A stretch of 55,296 nucleotides of DNA from Curtobacterium flaccumfaciens UCD-AKU. Lineage in GTDB: Bacteria; Actinomycetota; Actinomycetes; Actinomycetales; Microbacteriaceae. Every line of letters starts with the position of its first letter. The first letter of the stretch is position 1. Of this stretch, positions 17,060 to 25,441 are shown in pieces. A program made the translations under genes and the position numbers. The stretch is taken from NCBI RefSeq assembly GCF_000349565.1, contig NZ_KB714611.1, positions 11,564-66,859 of the forward strand, read 5' to 3'. Under the pieces are notes generated by a model. The model was not told the DNA's origin. It did not search any database and saw only the letters and a list, made by a program, of their open reading frames with translations.

Positions 17060-17115
17060 GGTACCCCCGGTGGGACTCGAACCCACAACTCAGCGATTGT
17101 ACGTCGTGTGTCGGT
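17060..17115 (-). pseudogene. Duplicated 3' end of tRNA-Leu (tRNA fragment)
   Basis: 39 bases (17060-17098) are identical to the 3' part of the neighbouring tRNA-Leu including its terminal sequence (17126-17164), at an offset of 66 bp. Weaker similarity continues through the anticodon arm to about 17115. The 5' half is not recognisable, so it cannot fold into a tRNA. This copy ends in an encoded CCA, while the intact gene ends CCG. It looks like a partial duplication or an attachment-site scar; no integrase is present. Confidence 0.85.
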
Positions 17116-17127
17116 TCTCGAAGTCGG

Positions 17128-17201
17128 TACCCCCGGTGGGACTCGAACCCACAACTCAGCGATTTTAAGTCGCGTGCCTCTACCGATTGGGCCACGGGGG
17201 C
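17128..17201 (-). tRNA. tRNA-Leu(TAA)
   Basis: A 74-nt cloverleaf. Acceptor GCCCCCG pairs with CGGGGGT (one G-T pair). The D-arm is GCC...GGC, the anticodon loop is CTTAAAA with anticodon TAA, and the T-arm is GTGGG-TTCGAGT-CCCAC. The variable loop is only 5 nt (GAGTT), although bacterial tRNA-Leu is normally of class II with a long variable arm. The bottom anticodon-stem pair (27-43) is C-T, a mismatch. The discriminator is A, as leucyl-tRNA synthetase prefers. CCA is not encoded. Confidence 0.88.
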
Positions 17202-17225
17202 GGGCCGCAACAGCCTACCGATGCA

Positions 17226-17261
17226 CGAAGGCGGTCACCCCGCACGGGGTGACCGCCTTCG
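17226..17261. terminator. Perfect 17-bp hairpin with CA loop after ndh
   Basis: Arms 17226-17242 and 17245-17261 are perfectly complementary with a CA loop and no T-run. It begins 12 bp beyond the ndh stop on the minus strand and lies just before the tRNA gene. The build is the same as the hairpin at 7398-7433. Confidence 0.75.
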
Positions 17262-17273
17262 TGGCGAGCGGTG

Positions 17274-18749
17274 CTACTTGGCGTCGGCCGGGGCCGTCAC
17301 CGGCTCGGGGGCGTTGGAGACGTCCTTCGCGGGCTCGCCGTAGACGGGGCCGGCGGCACCGGCGACCTTGCCCTCTTCCGGAGCGGGGGCTGCGGCGGGC
17401 GCAGCCGGGGCCTCGGCAGCGGGCTTCGGACGGGACGCGAACGCCTCGAACGCGGCACGCGGGGTCTCGCGGTCGTCGAGCGACACGATGTCGCGGCCCA
17501 GGAAGAAGCCACCGACCCAGTCGCCGATGACGCGCCACTTGCGCTCCCACGACGGCATGGCCAGGCCGTGGTAGCCGCGGTGTGCGCCCCAGGCCAGGAA
17601 GCCCTTCATGGCGAACTTGCCGGACTGGAACACACCGGTTCCCAGGCCGAGGCCCGCGACGGCACCGAGGTTCTCGTGCTTGTAGTCGGTCGTCGCCTCG
17701 CCACGGATGGTCGCGACGACGTTCTTCGCGAGCTGCTTGGCCTGGCGCACGGCGTGCTGGGCGTTCGGCACGCAGAACCCGCCGACACCGCCCCCGGTCA
17801 GGTCCGGCACGGCTGCGACGTCGCCGCAGGCCCATGCGTCGGCGATCACGCCGTTGTCGTCAACCACGCGCAGGTCGGGCTGCACGCGGATGCGACCGCG
17901 CTGCTCGAGCGGGAAGTCGGTGCCCTTGACCATCGGGTTCGCCATGACGCCGGCGGTCCAGATGATGAGGTCGGACGGGATCGTCTCGATCGCGCCGTCG
18001 CTCGTCTTGAGCTCGCAGACGCCGCCGACGGCCGAGGCCAGCTGCGTCTCGAGGTGCACGGTCGCGCCGCGCTCGGCGAGGTTCTTGAGCACCCAGTGCG
18101 AGGTCTCGAGCGAGACCTCGGGCATGATGCGGCCCATCGCCTCGACCAGGTGGAAGTGCGTGTCGTCGAAGGACAGCTGCGGGTGGCTCTTCAGCAGGTC
18201 GGTGACGAAGGAGCGGAGCTCGGCGAACACCTCGATGCCGGCGAAGCCACCACCGACGACGACGACGGTGAGCAGGCGGTCGCGCTCGGGACCGGCCGGC
18301 AGGTTCGCCGCCTTGTGGAAGTTGCTGAGGATGCGGTCACGGATGGACGCGGCTTCCTCGATGGTCTTCAGGCCGATGGCCTCGTCCGCGACGCCCGGGA
18401 TCGGGAACGTGCGGGACACCGCGCCGGCGGTCATGACGATCTGGTCGTAGGACTCCTCCCACGCCTCGCCCTCGGTGGGGGTGATCGTCGCCGTCTTGGT
18501 GGCGTGGTCGACCTTGGTGACCTTCGCCGTGACGACGCGCGTCTTCTTGAGGTGACGGCGGTGCGCGACGACCGCGTGACGCGGCTCGATCGAACCGGCG
18601 GCGACCTCGGGCAGGAACGGCTGGTACGTCATGTACGGCAGCGGGTCCACCATGACGACCTCGGCTTCGCCCTGGCGAAGGTGCTTCTCGAGCTTCCATG
18701 CGGTGTAGAAACCGGCGTAACCGCCGCCGACGACGAGGATCTTGGGCAC
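17274..18749 (-). CDS. ndh: Type II NADH:quinone oxidoreductase
   Basis: A 491-residue FAD enzyme that passes electrons from NADH to quinone at the inner face of the membrane without pumping protons. Two Rossmann dinucleotide motifs are visible: VVGGGYAG near residues 6-13 for FAD, and VVVGGGFAG in the middle for NADH. ACGD-type ending AWACGDVAAV binds FAD. The last 60 residues are a Pro/Ala/Glu-rich tail not required by the family. GTG 18749 has AAGGAG 10 nt upstream and starts directly before the FAD motif. Confidence 0.93.
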   Translation of the reverse strand: MPKILVVGGGYAGFYTAWKLEKHLRQGEAEVVMVDPLPYMTYQPFLPEVAAGSIEPRHAVVAHRRHLKKTRVVTAKVTKVDHATKTATITPTEGEAWEESYDQIVMTAGAVSRTFPIPGVADEAIGLKTIEEAASIRDRILSNFHKAANLPAGPERDRLLTVVVVGGGFAGIEVFAELRSFVTDLLKSHPQLSFDDTHFHLVEAMGRIMPEVSLETSHWVLKNLAERGATVHLETQLASAVGGVCELKTSDGAIETIPSDLIIWTAGVMANPMVKGTDFPLEQRGRIRVQPDLRVVDDNGVIADAWACGDVAAVPDLTGGGVGGFCVPNAQHAVRQAKQLAKNVVATIRGEATTDYKHENLGAVAGLGLGTGVFQSGKFAMKGFLAWGAHRGYHGLAMPSWERKWRVIGDWVGGFFLGRDIVSLDDRETPRAAFEAFASRPKPAAEAPAAPAAAPAPEEGKVAGAAGPVYGEPAKDVSNAPEPVTAPADAK

Positions 18750-18789
18750 GGGGGATGATCTCCTTGGATGGGGGTGTGCGGGAGTCGGG

Positions 18790-19338
18790 TCAGACTTCGC
18801 CGCCACCCGCCCCGACTCCAGCGTCTGCACCGTCATCATACGCCCGGCACACACACCGGGAGGGCGACCAGTCCGCGCGCTCCAGCGCGAGGTCGCCGAT
18901 GGGGTTGACGCCGGGTCCGGCGGCGAGGGCGTGTCCGACGAGGGCGTGCAGGCACTTCACGCGGGTGGGCATGCCACCGGCGCTGATGCCGTCGATCTCG
19001 TCGACGTGTTCGATCGACTCGCGGTCGGCCAGGTAGGCCTGGTGGGCCGCGCGGTACTGCGCGGCGACTTCGGGGTCCTCGAGCAGGGCTGCCAGCTCGG
19101 GCATGACCTGGTTGGCCTCGAGGGTGCTGACCGCAGCGGTGGCCGCGGGGTGGCACAGGTAGTAGAACGTCGGGAACGGGGTGCCGTTCGACAGCCGGGG
19201 CTTCGTGGAGACGACGGTGGGGTTGCCACAGACGCAGCGTGCCGCGATCCCGATGACGTCACGTGCCGGTCGGCCGAGCTGCGCCGACACGACCTGGACG
19301 TCGCGTTCGGAGGGCGGGTCGAAGGGAGGGGTCGTCAC
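18790..19338 (-). CDS. DUF501 family protein
   Basis: A 182-residue DUF501 protein, found almost only in actinobacteria beside eno and the ftsB-like gene, as here. Conserved features are the start SERDVQVVSAQLGRPARDV, cysteines in ARCVCGNP, the block PTFYYLCHP and the closing VKCLHALVGHALAAGPGVNPIGD. The cysteines could bind a metal, but the function is unknown. The last 20 residues are low-complexity. GTG 19338 starts 68 bp downstream of the ftsB-like stop. Confidence 0.9.
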   Translation of the reverse strand: MTTPPFDPPSERDVQVVSAQLGRPARDVIGIAARCVCGNPTVVSTKPRLSNGTPFPTFYYLCHPAATAAVSTLEANQVMPELAALLEDPEVAAQYRAAHQAYLADRESIEHVDEIDGISAGGMPTRVKCLHALVGHALAAGPGVNPIGDLALERADWSPSRCVCRAYDDGADAGVGAGGGEV

Positions 19339-19406
19339 GGGAACGTGAGCCTACCGGAGAAGCGGAACCCCGCGCACCGTCGGCCCGGACGGCTCCGCGC
19401 CTCGGA

Positions 19407-19940
19407 CTACTTGCTGTCGCCGGTACCGGAGACGTCGGGGGCGACGAGGTCGGCAGCACGCTCGTCCGTCAGTCCGGACTGCAGCACCGACGAGAGCATC
19501 GCCTGCACCCAGTCGACCTTGGGGGTCTGCACCTTGGCGCTCACGGGGGTGCCGGATTCGGTGGTCGGGGTCTTCGCGGCCCGCTTGTCCTCGGTGCCCA
19601 TCACGAGGTAGCTCTCCTCGCCCGGGTACACGTAGAGCAGCCGGTCGCGGGCCTGCGCCTCGATGTAGGCCGGGTCGTCCCAGCGCGCGACGTCCTGCTT
19701 CTTCTGCGTGACGTCGGCCTTCTGGTTGGCGACCTCCTGCTGCTGCTGGGCGATCTGCTCCTGCTGCTGGATGAGCGTCCGGAGCGAGGGCGCGAGCACC
19801 ACCACGAACAGCACGATGATCGCGAGCATGAGCAGGCTGAACCCGGAGAAGTGGATCGAGCGGTACCAGGGGTGCGCGGGCGTGCTGCCGTCGGGCATCG
19901 CCACGGGGACGCGGCGGACGCGGGGCTTCTGGCTGGGCAC
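19407..19940 (-). CDS. FtsB/DivIC-like septum formation initiator
   Basis: A 177-residue bitopic membrane protein of the FtsB/DivIC family, part of the FtsQ-FtsB-FtsL-type divisome complex. A basic cytoplasmic N terminus, one helix (about 33-51), an extracytoplasmic Gln-rich coiled coil (about 53-86) and the family motif WDDPAYIEAQARDRLLYVYPGE (split here between about 87 and 108) are present. The tail of about 65 residues is longer than in E. coli FtsB. GTG 19940 is supported by TATCGT 6 nt upstream (leaderless). Confidence 0.9.
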   Translation of the reverse strand: MPSQKPRVRRVPVAMPDGSTPAHPWYRSIHFSGFSLLMLAIIVLFVVVLAPSLRTLIQQQEQIAQQQQEVANQKADVTQKKQDVARWDDPAYIEAQARDRLLYVYPGEESYLVMGTEDKRAAKTPTTESGTPVSAKVQTPKVDWVQAMLSSVLQSGLTDERAADLVAPDVSGTGDSK

Positions 19941-19946
19941 GGTCCG

Positions 19947-19952
19947 ACGATA
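19947..19952 (-). promoter_or_regulatory. Leaderless -10 box of the ftsB-like gene
   Basis: TATCGT on the minus strand lies 6 nt before GTG 19940, in the large gap after eno, so the ftsB-like gene and DUF501 have their own promoter. Confidence 0.55.
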
Positions 19953-20301
19953 ACCCGCGCTGGTCGGTCGGGCAGCCCGGCACGCGGCCGTTCGGCGCCC
20001 TCTCAGCGTCTCGCGTCCCACGGTGCTGCCCACCAGAAGACGCCGTCGTCTCGTCGAGACGCCTCCGGATCCGGCGGCGTCTCACGGACTTCGCGGCGTC
20101 AGGCTGACACGACGGCGTCACGCCGACGGCGGGCGGGTCCGGGTCCGATCGAGGCAGCCGGGAGGCACGGCTCCGGCCCGTCCGTCCGCCCCGCACTCGG
20201 AGTGGTCACCACACACCGCCCGACGCACGTCCGGTGGTCACGTCCTGTCGTCCGGGCCCGGGCCAGCCGACGACTCGTGACCACTCGACGCAGCGCGCGC
20301 G

Positions 20302-20355
20302 GCACGTCCTGACCGCTCGGCACGTCCTGACCGCACGGCGCGTGCTGACCGCTCG
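20302..20355. repeat. 18-bp tandem repeat, three copies
   Basis: Units at 20302, 20320 and 20338 follow GCACGTCCTGACCGCTCG, with one change in the second unit and two in the third. A partial fourth begins at 20356. Confidence 0.85.
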
Positions 20356-20378
20356 GCACTCCGGGGCCGCACACACGA

Positions 20379-20414
20379 CGAGACGCCGTCCTCGTGGAGG
20401 AGGACGGCGTCTCG
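20379..20414 (-). terminator. Terminator hairpin downstream of eno
   Basis: Arms 20379-20393 and 20400-20414 are perfectly complementary over 15 bp with a 6-nt loop, starting 28 bp after the eno stop on the minus strand. No T-run. Confidence 0.75.
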
Positions 20415-20442
20415 GTGGTGCGGGTGCTGCTGGCCGGCCTGG

Positions 20443-21849
<1,407 letters not shown>

Positions 21850-23094
21850 TCAGTCGAGCGGGCGGAACGCGACGCCCTCGAGCGACGCGGTGTCGGCCGA
21901 GACGGTCGCGAATGCCGTGAAGCCCTGCGCGGCGAGGCCGGCGAGCAGGTTCTTCGTGTTCTTCGTGCGGCGCTCGAGCCGGACGCGCCGGTGGGACGCC
22001 AGCGCCTCGGTCTTCAGCGCGGCGAGCCGGACCGGGTCGACGTCCTTGTCGTACACGAGCACGACGGCGTCGGCCTCGGCCGACTCCGGCAGGGTCACCA
22101 GGTCGACGAGCCGTTCGAAGCCGAGCGAGAACCCGACGGCGGGGACGTCCTGCCCGAGGAACCGGCCGATCATGCCGTCGTACCGGCCACCGCCACCGAG
22201 GCTGTAGCCGAAGTCGGGGTGCGCGACCTCGAAGATCGTGCCCGTGTAGTAGCCCATGCCGCGCACGAGCGTCGGGTCGAACCGCAGGTCCACCCCGGGC
22301 AGCGCCTCGCGCAGGCGGAGCAGGTCGGCGAAGGCCTCGGCGTCGAGCCACGGCGCGCCCTCGACCGACGTCCAGTCCGCGGCCTCGAGCGCACGGATGG
22401 TGTCCTCGAGCCCGGGCAGGTCGGCGCCCACGGTGCTGCGGAGTTCCGCCGCAACGCCGTCCGCGCCGACCTTGTCGAGCTTGTCGATCGTGATGAGCGC
22501 GCGGTCGGCAGCAGCGGGCTCGGTGATCCCCCACGACGCGAGGAGTGCCAGGAGGATCCGGCGGTCGTTGATCCGGATCGTCGTGCCACTGACACCCAGG
22601 GCGTCGAGGGCCGCCGTCGTCGCGCGGATGAGCTCGATCTCGGCGAGCTGCCCGGGCTCCCCCAGGATGTCGATGTCGCACTGCACGAACTGGCGGTAGC
22701 GGCCCTTCTGCGGACGCTCGGCACGCCAGACCGGGGCGATCTGCACGGAACGGAAGACCGACGGCAGCTCCGCACGGTGCGAGGCGTAGAAGCGTGCGAG
22801 GGGAACGGTCAGGTCGAACCGCAGACCGAGGTCGGCGAGGTCCAGCGGGGCCTCGGCGCCCTGCAGGTCCTCGGTGGTCAGCCCGCGCTTCATCACCGCG
22901 AACGCCAGCTTCTCGTTGTCGCCACCCAGCCCGGAGTGCAGCCGCGCAGCGTCCTCCACCACCGGGGTCTCGATCTCGTCGAAACCGTGCCGCGAGTAGA
23001 CGTCCCGCACGACACCGAGCACGTGCTCGCGCCGGGCCTTGTCCGCCGGGAGGAAGTCACGCATGCCACGGGGTGCCGTCACGGTCGTTGCCAT
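21850..23094 (-). CDS. hisS: Histidyl-tRNA synthetase
   Basis: A 414-residue class II aminoacyl-tRNA synthetase charging tRNA-His. Present are the N-terminal PRGMRDFLP, motif 2 around VWRAERPQKGRYRQFVQCDIDILG (residues 110-135), the histidine-binding VRGMGYYTGTIFE, and motif 3 region GGGGRYDGMIG followed by GFSLGFERL. The C-terminal anticodon-binding domain starts near 325. ATG 23094 starts just before the conserved region. The hisS gene lies between mazG and eno on the same strand but is separated from both by non-coding gaps. Confidence 0.96.
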   Translation of the reverse strand: MATTVTAPRGMRDFLPADKARREHVLGVVRDVYSRHGFDEIETPVVEDAARLHSGLGGDNEKLAFAVMKRGLTTEDLQGAEAPLDLADLGLRFDLTVPLARFYASHRAELPSVFRSVQIAPVWRAERPQKGRYRQFVQCDIDILGEPGQLAEIELIRATTAALDALGVSGTTIRINDRRILLALLASWGITEPAAADRALITIDKLDKVGADGVAAELRSTVGADLPGLEDTIRALEAADWTSVEGAPWLDAEAFADLLRLREALPGVDLRFDPTLVRGMGYYTGTIFEVAHPDFGYSLGGGGRYDGMIGRFLGQDVPAVGFSLGFERLVDLVTLPESAEADAVVLVYDKDVDPVRLAALKTEALASHRRVRLERRTKNTKNLLAGLAAQGFTAFATVSADTASLEGVAFRPLD

Positions 23095-23290
23095 GCGGCC
23101 AATTCTGGCAGACGGCCGCCCCGGCTTGCGCGCCTTCCGATCCACTGGCATACTGCATGCAGAACCTCGGTCCGGATCGTGCCTGATCCACGTTCCGGAT
23201 CGTTCGCGGGGCGACGTGCTGCAGTGCGTCCCGCGGTTCGAGCGGGCTTCCCTGTCGGCCCCTCTCCCTGGTGGAGCCGACGCCCGCTCA

Positions 23291-23327
23291 CGGGCGCCCT
23301 CTCTTTTTCGGGTTGGGAGGGCGCCCG
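23291..23327. terminator. Hairpin downstream of mazG
   Basis: Arms CGGGCGCCCTC (23291-23301) and GAGGGCGCCCG (23317-23327) pair perfectly over 11 bp around a 15-nt loop with an unusual run of five T. It lies 52 bp after the mazG stop on the minus strand and has no U-run after the stem. Confidence 0.55.
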
Positions 23328-23378
23328 TTCTCTCCCGCCCGGATCCTCCGAGCCCGGAGCGACCTCGCGCACCCGGGA

Positions 23379-24074
23379 TCACTCTGCAGCGCGACCGGCC
23401 TCCTCGAGCTCCGTCACCGCGGCGCGCAGACTCGCGACCGGGTCCACCCCGAGCCCCGCCGCAGCCGCGATCTCCCCGAGCACCGCTCGCCCCCACACGG
23501 GGTCGGCCGTGCCCACCCCGTCGTCCGCCGCCAGCGCGGCGGACGCACCACGGGCCTCCAGGCCGACGCCGGAACCGGCCCCGACGACGGAGGCGACGAC
23601 CGCGTCGGCGTCCCCACGCTCCTGCAGCCGTTCCAACAGCTTCACCGCACGCTCCAGCGGCGGCATCGCCCGCGGCACCCCGTCGAACGCACTCCGCCGG
23701 CTCGCCTTCTCGGACGCCTTCGCCGCACGCCAGACCCGCACGACGTCCTCGACGGTGTCCGCCGTCTCGTCACCGAACACGTGCGGGTGCCGCCTGGTCA
23801 TCTTGTCACGCACCCCGGCGGCGACGTCCTCGAGCGTGAAGTCCCCCGCCCGGGCGGCGATCCCCGCGTGCAGGACCACCTGGTAGAGCAGGTCGCCGAG
23901 CTCCTCGCGGACGTCGGCCGGGTCGCCGTCGTCGATGGCGTCGACGAGTTCGTACGACTCCTCGACGGCGTACCGGGCGAGTGAGGCGTGGGTCTGCGCC
24001 CGGTTCCAGACGCACCCGCCGTCCTCGGCGAGCAGGCGGTCGACGACGGTCACGAGGTCCGGTACGGCGGTCAT
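23379..24074 (-). CDS. mazG: MazG-type nucleoside triphosphate pyrophosphohydrolase
   Basis: A 231-residue MazG protein that hydrolyses NTPs or dNTPs to the monophosphate. One complete MazG domain covers about 1-125: metal-binding EESYELVDAI near 39-48 and REELGDLLYQVVLHAG near 56-71. The second half is short and diverged; the region after about 155 (VGAGSGVGLEARGASAALAADDG) is low-complexity and contains, in its DNA, the core of the intergenic hairpin repeat (23558-23574). ATG 24074 is the first start consistent with the family. It is divergent from nhaA. Confidence 0.9.
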   Translation of the reverse strand: MTAVPDLVTVVDRLLAEDGGCVWNRAQTHASLARYAVEESYELVDAIDDGDPADVREELGDLLYQVVLHAGIAARAGDFTLEDVAAGVRDKMTRRHPHVFGDETADTVEDVVRVWRAAKASEKASRRSAFDGVPRAMPPLERAVKLLERLQERGDADAVVASVVGAGSGVGLEARGASAALAADDGVGTADPVWGRAVLGEIAAAAGLGVDPVASLRAAVTELEEAGRAAE

Positions 24075-24095
24075 CCGGCCATGGTCCCACTCCCG

Positions 24096-24101
24096 TAGAC
24101 T
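24096..24101 (+). promoter_or_regulatory. Putative -10 box of nhaA
   Basis: TAGACT, about 63 nt before the nhaA ATG in the divergent mazG/nhaA gap. No clear -35 hexamer. Confidence 0.4.
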
Positions 24102-24164
24102 GGCGGTGGTGTGTCGGGAAGTCTGGTCGACGGACACTCACCCGACCCCTCGAGACGGAGATCC

Positions 24165-25343
24165 ATGTCGTCCCTCGTCCGCTCCCCCCGCTTCAGCGCC
24201 ATCGCGCTCCTCACCGCCGCCGTGCTCGGCCTGGTCGTGGCGAACTCCCCGATCGGCCCCGGCCTCGAACGGCTCCTCGACGCGCACCTGCCGCTCGGTG
24301 CGCTGGGCCTCGACCTGTCGATCGCGCACTGGATCAGCGACGGCCTGCTCGCGGTCTTCTTCCTGCTCGTCGCGATCGAGCTGAAGCAGGAACTCGTCGA
24401 CGGTGAGCTGTCGAACCCCAAGACCGCGATCATCCCCGCCATCGCCGCGGTCGGCGGTGTGCTCGTCCCGGCCGGCATCTTCCTGCTCGTCACCGCGGGC
24501 ACGCAGTACACGCACGGGTGGCCGATCCCGACGGCGACGGACATCGCGTTCGCGCTCGGGGTGCTCGCCATGTTCGGTCGCGGGCTGCCGAGCGGCATCC
24601 GGGTGTTCCTGCTCGCGCTGGCCGTCCTCGACGACCTCATCGCGATCATCATCATCGCCGTGGTGTTCGCCCACGACACCGACTTCCTGGCCCTCGCCGG
24701 TGCCGTCGTCACGCTCGCGGTGTTCTGGCTGCTCGGCCGGATGCTCCGTCCGGGGCGATCCGGGCAGACGCTGCTCATCGTGGCGATGGTCGTCGTCGGG
24801 CTCCTGACCTGGTGGCTCGTCTACCACTCCGGTGTGCACGCCACCATCGCCGGCGTCGCGCTCGGGCTCGTGCTGCCCCGCCGTCCGGGCCACACCCTGC
24901 ACGAGAACGTCGAGCCGTGGTCGAACGCGATCGTGCTGCCGGTGTTCGCGTTCGCGTCGGCCGCCGTCATCATCCCCGCGGTCGGCATCAGCGAGCTCTC
25001 GCCCACGTTCTGGGCGGTCGTCCTCGCGCTACCGGTCGGCAAGGTGATCGGCATCACCCTGTTCGGCACGATCGCCACGCGGATCTTCCGCTCCCCCGGC
25101 CGCTCGTCGCTGTCGTTCTTCTCGATCATCACCGTCGGCGTGCTCGGCGGCATCGGGTTCACGGTGTCGCTGCTCATGAACGAGCTGGCGTTCGCCCGCA
25201 ACGAGGAGATCCTCGACGAGGGCGTCCTCGCCGTGCTCGTCGGATCGGGCATCGCCATCGTCGCGTCGGCGGTCGTCGTCACCCTGCGTGCGCGGGCGTA
25301 CCGCGCGCGCCGCGAACTGTCCGAGGCCGAGGACACCGAGTAG
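24165..25343 (+). CDS. nhaA: Na+/H+ antiporter NhaA
   Basis: A 392-residue, twelve-helix antiporter expelling Na+ in exchange for H+. The ion-binding aspartates are the pair D156-D157 in LAVLDDLIAII, and TATDIAF with D126 is the expected conserved element of the crossed helices. Other NhaA patterns are FFLLVAIELKQELVDGEL and GVHATIAGVALGL. ATG 24165 has GGAG about 6 nt upstream; an upstream in-frame start at 24111 would add 18 residues that do not resemble the family. It is convergent with mfd. Confidence 0.95.
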   Translation: MSSLVRSPRFSAIALLTAAVLGLVVANSPIGPGLERLLDAHLPLGALGLDLSIAHWISDGLLAVFFLLVAIELKQELVDGELSNPKTAIIPAIAAVGGVLVPAGIFLLVTAGTQYTHGWPIPTATDIAFALGVLAMFGRGLPSGIRVFLLALAVLDDLIAIIIIAVVFAHDTDFLALAGAVVTLAVFWLLGRMLRPGRSGQTLLIVAMVVVGLLTWWLVYHSGVHATIAGVALGLVLPRRPGHTLHENVEPWSNAIVLPVFAFASAAVIIPAVGISELSPTFWAVVLALPVGKVIGITLFGTIATRIFRSPGRSSLSFFSIITVGVLGGIGFTVSLLMNELAFARNEEILDEGVLAVLVGSGIAIVASAVVVTLRARAYRARRELSEAEDTE

Positions 25344-25441
25344 CGGCTTCGCACCCGTTCCGCGACACGGCACGCGTCGTTCGACGCGTGGATCGTCGCG
25401 AGCGGCGTGCGCGCCGTGGACCAGTCCGTGACGGGCCGCGT

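Larger units (their letters stand above)
19953..20442. other. Gap between eno and the ftsB-like gene: repeats and terminator
   Basis: I see no gene in these roughly 490 bases. They hold several short GACGCCGTCGTC-type inverted repeats (about 20038-20110), a partial copy of the dispersed hairpin (about 20148-20178), a fragment related to the 172-bp array (about 20260-20290), an 18-bp triplet repeat (20302-20355) and the eno terminator. Confidence 0.7.

Noticed and set aside
17060..17115. A second functional tRNA
   Set aside because: The 3' half matches but no acceptor 5' strand or D-arm exists, so it cannot fold.
23095..23378. T-box or histidine attenuator before hisS
   Set aside because: No T-box signature, no run of His codons, and no terminator with a U-run next to the gene.
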